Origin: Thermoplasmata archaeon | GTDB lineage: Archaea; Thermoplasmatota; Thermoplasmata; Thermoplasmatales; Thermoplasmataceae | Direction: 5' to 3' | Assembly: GCA_021797025.1 (NCBI GenBank) | Contig: JAKAAK010000135.1 | Location: 1-8,606, forward strand | Length of the DNA stretch: 8,606 nt | Shown: positions 1 through 7,635 of the stretch, piece after piece | Position numbering within the stretch: position 1 is the first letter of the stretch | How the letters are laid out: each line of letters opens with the position of its first letter | Translations under genes and position numbers: made by a program | The notes under the pieces: model-generated | The model's database searches: none | Seen by the model: the letters and a program-made list of their open reading frames with translations, nothing else | Told to the model about the DNA's origin: nothing

Positions 1-182
1 CGGAAAACATTTTTTTTTGAAAACGATAGATTTACCTGTGCAAATTTATTATGTATATTTAAGCCCTCTAAAATTTTCTCCCTGTATACTTCCTCAAAAA
101 ATCCCCTGTTATCATCGAATTTTTTACTATTTACTATTTTTACATCTTTAATTATCGGATCGGCCGTAATTTCAAATGGCAT
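1..182 (-). CDS. rmlC: dTDP-4-dehydrorhamnose 3,5-epimerase, N-terminal part (cut by window edge)
   Basis: The reverse strand reads from an ATG at 182 through 60 intact codons to the window edge with no stop. The product begins MPFEITADPI and contains RGFFEEVYRE at residues 27-36, then FAQVNLSFSKKNVFR at about 47-61. This matches the start of the RmlC cupin family, where D/N-x-RG-x-F-x-E is followed by Q-x-N-x-S-x-S-x-K-x-x-x-RG. RmlC epimerises C3 and C5 of dTDP-4-dehydro-6-deoxyglucose in cytoplasmic dTDP-L-rhamnose synthesis; related epimerases make other deoxysugars, so the exact sugar is not fixed. The catalytic His and Tyr lie beyond the edge and cannot be checked. The ATG is preceded by TAA and by a TATA-like element at a spacing that suits a leaderless transcript. 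It is divergent from the membrane protein gene at 350 and fits the surface-glycan theme of the window. Confidence 0.85.
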   Translation of the reverse strand, partial: MPFEITADPIIKDVKIVNSKKFDDNRGFFEEVYREKILEGLNIHNKFAQVNLSFSKKNVF

Positions 183-200
183 TAGATGTTATTAATCTGT

Positions 201-214
201 ATTTAATAAATTTA
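201..214 (-). promoter_or_regulatory. TATA-like box for rmlC
   Basis: On the minus strand the stretch reads TAAATTTATTAAAT and lies about 19-32 bases upstream of the rmlC ATG. That places the transcription start at or next to the start codon, the usual leaderless arrangement in Thermoplasmatales. No Shine-Dalgarno sequence is present between it and the ATG. Confidence 0.45.
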
Positions 215-312
215 TTGAAGTATTGGGTGAGATTTTATGCAATGCGTGTTTCCATTCTAGATAAAGCAGTTCACCGGTATAAGTATGCTAAAGTAAGTTC
301 TTAACCGTAAAA

Positions 313-332
313 GAATATATTAATTAATAATA
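313..332 (+). promoter_or_regulatory. AT-rich TATA-like promoter of the first DUF2079 gene
   Basis: The stretch begins GAATATATTAATTAATAA and ends about 18 bases before the ATG at 350, so a TATA box centred near 325 would start transcription at the ATG. Several overlapping TATA-like words are present, so the exact box is uncertain. No ribosome binding site precedes the ATG. The 167-base gap to the divergent rmlC start holds no other element I recognise. Confidence 0.4.
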
Positions 333-349
333 TTTACTTATAGATTTAA

Positions 350-2044
350 ATGCTGTCAAATCTCCATAAAAGAATATCTCAATATATCAGTTACCACAAA
401 AAGGATTTACTTGCCTTTTCAATAGCCGTTGCATTCTTCATAGTATTCTCCATATTTTCTGTCCTGCAATATTATTCACTTGGAACATCTGCCTATGATC
501 TTGGTATTAATGCACAGAGTGTTTATGCATTTCTCCATACAGGAACATTTTACACGCCCTTGTTAAATGAAAACATACTGGCACAGCATTTCACAATGTT
601 TAAGTTTACGCAGGTACCTATTTACTATTTTTTTCCATCTCCAATATCTCTAATGATTTACGAGGACATATTCATTGCAATGGGAGGTTACATAGTATAT
701 CTTCTTTCCATGGAATTATTAAAAGACCATATAAAATCGGTTAAATTGCTTTATCTTGTATCAATTGGTTTTTTACTATCCTATGAATTTTCACCTTTTA
801 CCGAGAGTCTGGTGTCTTTTTCATTTCATATGATGGCATTTCTCCCATTCTTCTTTTTGCTTGCATTTTATGCTTTTTTAACGGAAAGGAGAATTCTTCA
901 AATAGTCTCCATGGCATTCATAATAAGCCTGCATGCCAATTTCATTTATCTGGTTGCCATATTATTATTGTATGAATTCTTATTTCTCCATACATCAAGG
1001 GGAAAGACAATCGGTACATGGCTATCAGCGAAATCCAAACCAACTGGAATAAAGAATTTTGCCTATTTTATTATCTTTATTGCAATCTTATACGGATATC
1101 TTATATTTGCTGGCTTTATGAAATCTGATATTGCCGGAATATCATCATTTTCAGCATTTCCAACAACAGGTGAAACTGGCATACCTGTGAGTTCACCGGT
1201 TGCATTGTTATTATTGCTATTCCACGATCCGGGAGAGTTTGCATCGATTATTGGAACAAATTTCGCTGGAAAAATATTTTACCTTAATCTCTTATTTGGT
1301 TCCAATATTTACCTTCCGCTGTTTTCTCCTTTATCATTAATCCTTCTGCTTCCATATCTTATGTATGCTATGCCATCCTCATACTCGGCGTATTACCAGC
1401 TTGGTTACCAATATTCTGCTATGGTAGTAGGGGCAATATACATATCTGCAATAATCGGTACATATAATTTAATATCTCTTGGAAAATATATTTATAGCCA
1501 TAACAAATCTATAAGATTACGGGCAAAGAAAGTATATGTAAAAATACATAATAACAATAAAGGGATTGGAGTTCTGGGCATAATTATAATTGTGGTACTG
1601 GTTATATCTCCTCCAGCTATACATCAAACAGAGCATAGTACCATGAATGACATATTTGACCAAAATCCAGGCGGAGCTGCCTCTTTTCTAATCAACGTTT
1701 CACATAATCTTCCTAAAAATTCATATATACTAACGGAAAACTCATTGATGCCTTATTTTAGCAATGACATAAACGCATATTCTACTCCCTGGTCCCCGGG
1801 ATATTATGATATCCTTTCAGAATTCCGATACATTGTTATACAGAACAATTCTTTCTGGGCTAAGATAGGGGGGAATCAATCCCTGCAAAGTATTGTTAAT
1901 AATAGTTCTATAATTAGCAATTACACTGTAATAGATAGTTACGCTCCAGCACACATAATGATTTTTGAAAAGAAAAGTGACATTCCGGCATCTGATAATA
2001 AGATTACAATTAATTCCTTGAAAAATATAAATCTACAAACATGA
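350..2044 (+). CDS. DUF2079 multi-pass membrane protein, GT-C-like (paralogue 1)
   Basis: This 564-residue protein is recognised as DUF2079 from several features: a first hydrophobic helix (about 20-42) followed by YDLGINAQ (49-56), then QHFTMFKF and PIYYFFPSPISLMI (79-103), a FHxxAFLP motif (159-166), and a late SAYYQLGYQYSAM stretch (346-358). About 10-11 membrane segments fill residues 20-422, with the last at about 405-422. A soluble tail follows (423-564) with sequons NVS, NNS, NQS, NNS and NYT, which suggests it lies outside the cell. DUF2079 proteins resemble GT-C glycosyltransferases, which use polyprenyl-phosphate sugars on the outer face; Asp50 in the first external loop sits where GT-C enzymes carry an acidic residue. 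The usual FDFH and K-E-D motifs read FSFH (157-160) and SLHAN (193-197) here, so activity is uncertain. It aligns with the protein at 2964 without gaps to residue 420. The stop runs straight into the IS66 remnant downstream. Confidence 0.85.
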   Translation: MLSNLHKRISQYISYHKKDLLAFSIAVAFFIVFSIFSVLQYYSLGTSAYDLGINAQSVYAFLHTGTFYTPLLNENILAQHFTMFKFTQVPIYYFFPSPISLMIYEDIFIAMGGYIVYLLSMELLKDHIKSVKLLYLVSIGFLLSYEFSPFTESLVSFSFHMMAFLPFFFLLAFYAFLTERRILQIVSMAFIISLHANFIYLVAILLLYEFLFLHTSRGKTIGTWLSAKSKPTGIKNFAYFIIFIAILYGYLIFAGFMKSDIAGISSFSAFPTTGETGIPVSSPVALLLLLFHDPGEFASIIGTNFAGKIFYLNLLFGSNIYLPLFSPLSLILLLPYLMYAMPSSYSAYYQLGYQYSAMVVGAIYISAIIGTYNLISLGKYIYSHNKSIRLRAKKVYVKIHNNNKGIGVLGIIIIVVLVISPPAIHQTEHSTMNDIFDQNPGGAASFLINVSHNLPKNSYILTENSLMPYFSNDINAYSTPWSPGYYDILSEFRYIVIQNNSFWAKIGGNQSLQSIVNNSSIISNYTVIDSYAPAHIMIFEKKSDIPASDNKITINSLKNINLQT

Positions 2045-2849
2045 TGTAATAGTTCAGCCGTTTGAACCGATCAGTATTTAATATACTTTTAAGTTTCCCT
2101 TTATTCTTATAAGATTCCATTATACTGTGTACCCTTGTAAAATACTCTGCACCTTTCTGTGACCTTGAACTGCCAGATATCTTGTGGGATGAAATTACTC
2201 GCCTTATTTTTCTCCCCGCTTTATTGTTAGTAAGTTCAACGGATCTATTGATTACAAATCTTAATAAATCCCAGGTATTACGCCTTAATTGGTTGTTTAC
2301 AAAGCTTTAGCATTTTTTTAGATTTATATAATCTATCTATCTGGTGGGAACCTCGATAAAGAGATTCTAAATCCGATTCTGTAATGTCGTCAGGCTTCCT
2401 TGAAAGAATTTCTTTGAGTATATTGTACATACATTCCAGAGGATTATGATATATTGATCTTCTTCCATATTATAACAGCTCCTGACATTATTTATAATGT
2501 GAGTCGGGGGCCATGCCTGTCAATATACCCCGGTGTTTTTCCTGAGGGTACCCTTATGATCCATAACAGCAGTCGGGTTTTCCTTATTATTCTCTGGTTT
2601 TATTTCTTTTTATACTTATATGGCTGGCTATACTTTACACCACACATTCTCAGGATGACTTGCCCAATATTCATCAAATCACCTCTTAAGTTTCTTAAGA
2701 TCAGTTTTTAGTTTACTGTTCTCTTTCTCCAATTTATCTTTAATTTTTCCATATTCATCCATATTTTTAGTAATTTTATTTATTATTTCTCATTCTTCTA
2801 TTTTCTCAGTAAGTTAGTCTATTATTTTTTGAATATCAGTATATTCCCT
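2045..2849 (-). pseudogene. IS66-family transposase remnant 1, internally deleted, with frameshifts and stops
   Basis: The minus strand carries separate readable pieces of a transposase in the right order. At about 2849-2682 is a lysine/glutamate-rich coiled coil (DKLEKENSKLKTDLKKLKR) with two internal stops. At about 2580-2480 are short pieces such as GTLRK and GYIDRHGPRL. At about 2443-2290 is an open run containing DDITESDLESLYR. At about 2294-2045, in another frame, is the C-terminus, RNTWDLLRFVINRSVELTNN followed by KAGRKIRR and KISGSSRSQKGA. TNN-x-AER-x-IR followed by a GS-x-x-GA motif is the signature of IS66 transposases. The Glu of AER, the third catalytic acid, is Gly here. Members of the family are about 450-500 residues; this copy has lost the middle, which holds the first two catalytic Asp. 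The C-terminal frame reads on into the 3' end of the gene at 350 on the opposite strand. It explains the 919-base gap between the two DUF2079 paralogues. Confidence 0.75.
2051..2170 (+). repeat. Direct repeat, copy A (C-terminal end of IS66 remnant 1)
   Basis: This segment aligns almost without gaps to 7518-7635. Shared words include AGTTCAGC at the outer end, TATTTAATATAC, TTTAAGTTTCCCTTT and TCTGTGACCTTGAAC. Both copies are in the same orientation and encode the C-terminal end of the transposase on the minus strand. The outer boundary near AGTTCAG probably lies close to the original IS terminus, but no target-site duplication is visible. Confidence 0.7.
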
Positions 2850-2936
2850 CTAATTTATGTGTGCATGTTATGTTACAGTAGCTTTAATATCATCCAGAAG
2901 TTGGCAATGTAGAAAATAATTATATCGATATATTGA

Positions 2937-2944
2937 TTTATAAA
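2937..2944 (+). promoter_or_regulatory. TATA box of the second DUF2079 gene
   Basis: TTTATAAA stands 20-27 bases before the ATG at 2964, the spacing expected for a leaderless archaeal transcript. No ribosome binding site follows. The element lies beyond the readable part of the IS66 remnant, so the gene seems to have kept or gained its own promoter rather than relying on the gene at 350. Confidence 0.6.
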
Positions 2945-2963
2945 AATTCTATTACCTTCAATA

Positions 2964-4679
2964 ATGGTTTCAAGTTATAGTCAAAAAATAATGCATTATG
3001 CCACAAATAATAAAAAAAATATAATAGCGTTACTGGTAGTACTCGCCTTTGTTATAGCATTTTCAGTATTCTCTATACTTCAATACTATTCACTGGGAAC
3101 ATCAGCCTATGACCTTGGTATAAATGCCCAGGAACTTTATAGTTTTATACATACTGGAAGCTTCTATACGCCGTTGCTGGGTGAAAATGCATTATCCCAG
3201 CATTTCACACTGTTCAAATTTCTACAGGTTCCACTTTATTACCTATTCCCTTCTCCTGTTACTCTGATGATTTTTGAGGACATATTTATTGCCCTGGCAG
3301 GGTATATTGTATACCTTATCTCCACGAATCTGTTAAAAGACCATATAAAATCTGAAAAAATCCTTTTCCTTGTATCAATAGGGTTTTTGTTTTCCTATGA
3401 ATTTTCACCATTTTCTGAGAGTTTGGTATCGTTCTCTTTTCACAATCTCGCATTTTTGCCATTCTTCTTTTTACTAGCATTTTATGCCTTCCTGACAGAG
3501 AAGAGAATTCTACATATCATCTCCATATTATTTATACTATCACTTCATGCGAATTTTGTTTACATAGTAGCTGTACTTTTATTGTACGAATTCCTATTTC
3601 TTCATACATATAGGGGAAAGAAAATTAATACATGGTTTTTACACGATATAAATTCCAGGAAAATTGCTAATTTTTCTCTTTTCATATTATCTATGGTATT
3701 GCTATATGGATATCTCATCCTTGCAGGAATTATAAAGCTTCATCTTGCAGGAATTTCTTCAATTTCTATTCTTCCCACTACAGGGGAATCAGGAACTCCT
3801 GCAGGTTCACCTATTGGATTGGTATTATTGCTGTTCAAAAAACCAGGTGAATTCATGTCAATTATCACCAGCAATTATGGGGATAAAGTATTCTTTATTA
3901 ATCTCATATTAAAATCCAATCTTTACCTGCCTTTATTTTCACCAATGTCACTTATTCTATCTATACCATATATGTTATACGCAGTCCCTTCGTCATATAG
4001 TGCATACTATCAGCTTGGATACCAGTATTCCGCAATGGTGCTAGGTGCTATTTATATATCAGCTATAATGGGTGCATATAACCTGATAAGACTTGGAAAG
4101 TATATTTATAGTCATAATAAATCTATAAGGTTACGGGCAAAGAAAGCATCTGCAAAAATACGTAATGGCAATACATGGATAATTGTTGTAAGCATAATTA
4201 TAATTGTGGTACTGGTTATATCTATACCATTCGGGTTATTGTCACCTCCAGCTATACAACATACAGACCATAGTACAATGAACGACATATTTAAGGAAAC
4301 TCCGGATGGGGCTGCTTCTTTTCTCATCAACGTTTCCCACAATCTTCCTTCGCATTCATATATACTAACGGAAAACTCATTGATGCCTTATTTTAGCAAT
4401 GACATAAACACATATTCCACTCCCTGGTCTCCAGGATATTATAATAAACTACCCGAATTCAGATATATTGTAATACAGAACAATTCTCTATGGGCTAAAA
4501 TAGGAGGAAACAAATCCCTGCAAAATATCGTTAATAACAGTTCTATAATTAGCAATTACACTGTAATAGATAGTTATGTTCCAGCACATATAATGGTGTT
4601 CGAAAAGAAAAGTGATATCTCAGCATCTGATAATAAGAATATAACTAGTTCTATCGAAAATACTAATTTATACATCTGA
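2964..4679 (+). CDS. DUF2079 multi-pass membrane protein, GT-C-like (paralogue 2)
   Basis: This 571-residue protein is a close paralogue of the one at 350. The two align without gaps to residue 420, where this copy has seven extra residues (IPFGLLS, 421-427) after the last membrane helix, and again to near the C-terminus. It keeps YDLGINAQ (49-56), QHFTLFKF (79-86), FPSPVTLMI (95-103) and YQYSAM (353-358), and shares the altered FSFH (157-160) and SLHAN (193-197). The predicted layout is 10-11 membrane segments up to about residue 425, then a C-terminal domain outside the cell with sequons NVS, NNS, NKS, NNS, NYT and NIT. The likely role is transfer of a lipid-linked sugar or a related step at the outer membrane face; this rests on family resemblance only. 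The DNA identity with paralogue 1 is much higher in the last third than at the start. It is convergent with the gene ending at 4726, with a 46-base gap. Confidence 0.85.
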   Translation: MVSSYSQKIMHYATNNKKNIIALLVVLAFVIAFSVFSILQYYSLGTSAYDLGINAQELYSFIHTGSFYTPLLGENALSQHFTLFKFLQVPLYYLFPSPVTLMIFEDIFIALAGYIVYLISTNLLKDHIKSEKILFLVSIGFLFSYEFSPFSESLVSFSFHNLAFLPFFFLLAFYAFLTEKRILHIISILFILSLHANFVYIVAVLLLYEFLFLHTYRGKKINTWFLHDINSRKIANFSLFILSMVLLYGYLILAGIIKLHLAGISSISILPTTGESGTPAGSPIGLVLLLFKKPGEFMSIITSNYGDKVFFINLILKSNLYLPLFSPMSLILSIPYMLYAVPSSYSAYYQLGYQYSAMVLGAIYISAIMGAYNLIRLGKYIYSHNKSIRLRAKKASAKIRNGNTWIIVVSIIIIVVLVISIPFGLLSPPAIQHTDHSTMNDIFKETPDGAASFLINVSHNLPSHSYILTENSLMPYFSNDINTYSTPWSPGYYNKLPEFRYIVIQNNSLWAKIGGNKSLQNIVNNSSIISNYTVIDSYVPAHIMVFEKKSDISASDNKNITSSIENTNLYI

Positions 4680-4690
4680 TACATTGTATC
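4678..4690 (+). terminator. Small hairpin at the convergent gene ends
   Basis: GATAC-ATT-GTATC forms a 5-bp stem overlapping the stop codon of the DUF2079 gene and is followed by a short T run (CTTTG). A run of five A at 4714-4718 gives a T-run just past the stop of the opposing gene on the minus strand, which could stop transcription from that side. Archaeal termination mainly needs T-runs, so the hairpin itself may mean little. Confidence 0.25.
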
Positions 4691-4725
4691 TTTGATATAA
4701 GGTTCACATGGGTAAAAAGATATTA

Positions 4726-6360
4726 TCAACAAATCTGTATTATTGTAAATGTGGTTCTCTGATCTGTGGTTACTGTTATTCCTGTCAAATATTCATTCAG
4801 AGTAAAGTTTACAACACCATTTTCACTATTCGCAGTGAATGTTTTCTGTTCAGAACTTATAGTTATATTGTGATTTATGTTTATCCTGTAATCTCCAGGT
4901 GGCATGAAGTTTATACTGGTGATGTTGGATGCAATGACTTTGTAGGGAACAAATTCCTTAATATTGCCTTTATAATTCTTTTCCAGCAAAACCATGCCTG
5001 ATTCCTCCATTAATATTCCATAATCTCCTGAATTCAGTTTATGATTTACAAGGGGAAGTGTATCTGTAATCGCATTTGAAGAAATTTCAAGATTATAAAA
5101 CCAGATTGAGTACGGATCAGCGATAATATATTGTGGGGTGCCGTTATATCCGTTAACTGGCAAAGTATAATTATAAAACTGGACAAGTTGCGGCATATTG
5201 TTCTGGATTGCGACAGAGGACCTTTCAGGTATTGAGTTTATCATACTCTGAAGTTCTTTGTCATATTCTGTGTAGTGTATATTTGAATAAGTCCCGTAAT
5301 TCCCCATGGCAAGATAATTTGCCACTCCAATATCGTGGTTATTGTCAGTTGCAAGATTTCCATAGGGTGTGAAAAGAAACCATGTAATAATAGCTACCGC
5401 AAATGCCATTGTGATAAATTTTTTCATATTGATATGGTGAAAATTCACATTTTCATGTTTTCCAATGAACACAGCAGCTCCAATGAATATTTCCGGAGCA
5501 ATGAGTGCAGGGTACTGATAGAGTATTGGCTGGAAGTACGGGTAATAGTTATGTGCAAATACAAGCCCGGCATATGGAAGTATAAGAAGTATTTCAGGCA
5601 CAAAAAATGAAATAAACAGTACTGGTAGAGTATCCAGAATAAAATACAGAATTTTTCTGAATAAAGAAGCAGTAAGTATTGAAGGGTTTTTTAGTATTGC
5701 AGATATATTTAGAAACTGCAGCGTGTATGATGGCTCTGTAAGGTTAACTCCTATAAATGCAATTAAAATTAATATGGTAATTATTGAATAATAATACTTT
5801 GGAACCTTTTCATGCTTTATTGCGAGTGTGATCAGGTAAAAAACAACAATTACCGCCGCCAGGTAATCTGTTGTGATAGCCAGTAAAATAAAGAATAATG
5901 AAGACTTAAATTTATCGTATAGTATTAAACAATACCCGGTAAGGAATATTGTTGGAAATAGTGCTATAAAATGGAAATCAAACCATTCAACGCCCGCAAG
6001 TGGGAAATATAACAGCCATATAAGTGATAATACTAGTGCATAGTTATGGTTATGTATAAGTTTCCTTCCTATGAAGTATACAGGAAAAACACCGGCGCTT
6101 ACCAGTACATCTTGGAATACCATAAGCCCTATCTGTGAAGGAAATAAACTGTAAAGGGGGTAAATAAGGAAATAAATTAATTTGTTGTATGCAACACGGG
6201 AAGTAAGGGCGTTTTTTATTAAATCTGATGAAACGCCTAGATCAAACACGGTGGAATGGAAAGTAATGTATCTCATATATGACAGTAGAGATGATGCAAT
6301 TGAGAATACAATAAAAACGGGAATTATAATTGCAATGTCTCTTTCTGTATTTTTCTCCAT
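4726..6360 (-). CDS. DUF2079 multi-pass membrane protein, GT-C-like, divergent copy with extra C-terminal domain
   Basis: From the ATG at 6360 the protein has 544 residues. The same frame stays open to a TTG at 6411, but that would overlap the GT4 stop, and a TATA-like element sits 23-34 bases before the ATG, so the ATG is preferred. Family marks are FDLGVSSD (39-46), IYPLYSLFPSQIGLMVFQD (66-84), the canonical EWFDFHFIALFP (125-136) and TTDYLA (163-168), where DUF2079 usually has K-E-D. Thus it keeps acidic residues that the two plus-strand paralogues lack and looks the more likely to be catalytically normal. Around ten membrane segments end near residue 331. The remainder is predicted outside the cell, with sequons NYT, NGT, NIT, NIT and NFT. 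The last 70 or so residues (about 472-544) look beta-rich and have no counterpart in the paralogues. It lies 43 bases after the GT4 gene on the same strand and may be co-transcribed with it. Confidence 0.82.
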   Translation of the reverse strand: MEKNTERDIAIIIPVFIVFSIASSLLSYMRYITFHSTVFDLGVSSDLIKNALTSRVAYNKLIYFLIYPLYSLFPSQIGLMVFQDVLVSAGVFPVYFIGRKLIHNHNYALVLSLIWLLYFPLAGVEWFDFHFIALFPTIFLTGYCLILYDKFKSSLFFILLAITTDYLAAVIVVFYLITLAIKHEKVPKYYYSIITILILIAFIGVNLTEPSYTLQFLNISAILKNPSILTASLFRKILYFILDTLPVLFISFFVPEILLILPYAGLVFAHNYYPYFQPILYQYPALIAPEIFIGAAVFIGKHENVNFHHINMKKFITMAFAVAIITWFLFTPYGNLATDNNHDIGVANYLAMGNYGTYSNIHYTEYDKELQSMINSIPERSSVAIQNNMPQLVQFYNYTLPVNGYNGTPQYIIADPYSIWFYNLEISSNAITDTLPLVNHKLNSGDYGILMEESGMVLLEKNYKGNIKEFVPYKVIASNITSINFMPPGDYRININHNITISSEQKTFTANSENGVVNFTLNEYLTGITVTTDQRTTFTIIQIC

Positions 6361-6382
6361 ATCAGAAGTTATAAGGGAATTA

Positions 6383-6394
6383 CATATAAATATT
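6383..6394 (-). promoter_or_regulatory. TATA-like box for the minus-strand DUF2079 gene
   Basis: The minus strand reads AATATTTATATG 23-34 bases before the ATG at 6360. This favours the ATG over the upstream TTG at 6411 as the start, and allows expression without the GT4 gene. It lies partly in the 43-base gap after the GT4 stop. Confidence 0.45.
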
Positions 6395-6403
6395 AGCTTC
6401 CAT

Positions 6404-7435
6404 TTATTCAATAATTTTATAATATGATAATAATTTTTTCTTTATATTCTCTGGAGAATAGCATTTAGCTCTTTCATAGCCTCTTGTGATATAGTAATTT
6501 CTTTTTTCCAGTATACTGTATACACCCTCTGTTACTTCACGAAGATCCATTGGATTTACAAGCAATGCAGCACCATCAGACACCTCTTTAATAATATCTA
6601 TATCGGACGATAGGACAGGCAACCCCGTTTTAAAAGCCTCAACCACAGGGTATCCAAACCCCTCCTCCAGTGTCGGGAATAATAATAAATCACATGCATT
6701 ATAAATTTTATTAATTTTTTCGTCATCGACATTGCTGAAAGTAATGCTATTTCCAACCTGGCTGCCAACCCTGACCAGCTGGTATGAATCGTCCAGTTTT
6801 TCCATTACACTTTTCACCGTTGCAAGGTTTTTTCTCGGCGCGTCAGAAGATACAGATAATATCAATTTTTTATTCTCAGGTAGCCCCAATTCGTTTCTTA
6901 AAAATTCTTTATTATGTATCGTGAAAAAATTATCCGGTATATACGGCGATATTGCAGATATCTTATTCTCATTTATATTAAATTGTGTAACTATCTGAGT
7001 TTTAACATAGTTAGATACTGTGATAATATTATCATAGGTAAGATATTTTCTAACATAGCCTCTCATATATGCATCTTTAAGCTTTTCAATAATTTGGCTA
7101 TAAGCGAGGCTTTTGTTAAATGGTATTATATCATGTATGGTAACTACCATTTTCTTACTATTGAATATAGGTTTCATGGTCTGGGATGTTATATGTATAA
7201 TATCCGAATTATTATTTATGAAATCTATACCTGACTTAAATGCTGACTCCGAAAACATGTAGTTAAGAATTGTGCTATTAAATCCCCTGTAGGGTTGTTT
7301 ATAGAAGTTATCCAGAAACCTAGCATTGAATATGAATTGTACTATTTTGCTTTCCGGAGCGAGCAACATATATAGATCCTTTGCATATTTCCCAACACCA
7401 GTTCTAGTTGAGTCTACAGTAATATATGTTACCAC
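6404..7435 (-). CDS. GT4-family (group 1) glycosyltransferase
   Basis: This 343-residue soluble GT-B enzyme should transfer a sugar from a nucleotide-sugar to a growing glycan on the cytoplasmic side of the membrane. The N-terminal half carries the glycine-rich TRTGVGKYAKDL (10-21) and VVTIHDIIPF (97-106), whose His101-Asp102 are typical of mannosyltransferase-like members, then NIITVSNYVKTQIV (136-149). The C-terminal half has DAPRKNL (198-204), the phosphate-binding region of the donor site, and FPTLEEGFGYPVVEAF (253-268), holding the EX7E pair Glu258 and Glu266. It continues GLPVLSSDI and VNPMDLREV. The length is a little short but complete. Donor and acceptor sugars cannot be told. The start is GTG at 7435: an in-frame stop lies upstream with no ATG between, and a TATA-like box sits 19-28 bases before the GTG. 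The DUF2079 gene follows 43 bases downstream on the same strand, suggesting a joint role in surface glycan assembly. Confidence 0.87.
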   Translation of the reverse strand: MVTYITVDSTRTGVGKYAKDLYMLLAPESKIVQFIFNARFLDNFYKQPYRGFNSTILNYMFSESAFKSGIDFINNNSDIIHITSQTMKPIFNSKKMVVTIHDIIPFNKSLAYSQIIEKLKDAYMRGYVRKYLTYDNIITVSNYVKTQIVTQFNINENKISAISPYIPDNFFTIHNKEFLRNELGLPENKKLILSVSSDAPRKNLATVKSVMEKLDDSYQLVRVGSQVGNSITFSNVDDEKINKIYNACDLLLFPTLEEGFGYPVVEAFKTGLPVLSSDIDIIKEVSDGAALLVNPMDLREVTEGVYSILEKRNYYITRGYERAKCYSPENIKKKLLSYYKIIE

Positions 7436-7453
7436 AAATGGTAATCGAACTGT

Positions 7454-7463
7454 AATATAAAAT
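7454..7463 (-). promoter_or_regulatory. TATA-like box for the GT4 gene
   Basis: The minus strand reads ATTTTATATT 19-28 bases before the GTG at 7435. This spacing puts the transcript start at the GTG and supports it as the true start in the absence of an ATG. It may drive the downstream DUF2079 gene as well. Confidence 0.5.
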
Positions 7464-7517
7464 ATTGATGTGTAATAATAGTATCAGAAAGACTAACTGT
7501 ATCGTTTCAATAGTAGG

Positions 7518-7635
7518 AGTTCAGCTGTTTAAGTTAACCATATTTAATATACATTTAAGTTTCCCTTTCTTCCTGTAGGATTTAATTTCACTCTATATAC
7601 TTGTAAATAATCCACACCCTTCTGTGACCTTGAAC
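7518..7635 (+). repeat. Direct repeat, copy B (C-terminal end of IS66 remnant 2)
   Basis: This is the partner of 2051-2170, in the same orientation and about 5.47 kb away. The two match over long stretches with only scattered substitutions and one- or two-base gaps. The repeats bracket DUF2079 paralogue 2, the divergent DUF2079 gene and the GT4 gene. Confidence 0.7.

Noticed and set aside
2454..2711. Plus-strand 85-codon open frame in the gap between the DUF2079 paralogues
   Set aside because: The opposite strand holds transposase fragments in the expected order, and the plus-strand product is an aromatic-rich string typical of antisense AT-rich sequence.
4112..4342. Minus-strand open frame inside DUF2079 paralogue 2
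   Set aside because: It is fully inside a well supported gene, with no recognisable product.
6361..6411. Longer DUF2079 protein starting at TTG 6411 (561 residues)
   Set aside because: It would overlap the end of the GT4 gene and adds 17 residues with no family match. The ATG at 6360 has a TATA-like box at leaderless spacing.
6914..7234. Plus-strand 106-codon open frame inside the GT4 gene
   Set aside because: It is the antisense shadow of the GT4 coding sequence, with a biased Ile/Tyr-rich translation.
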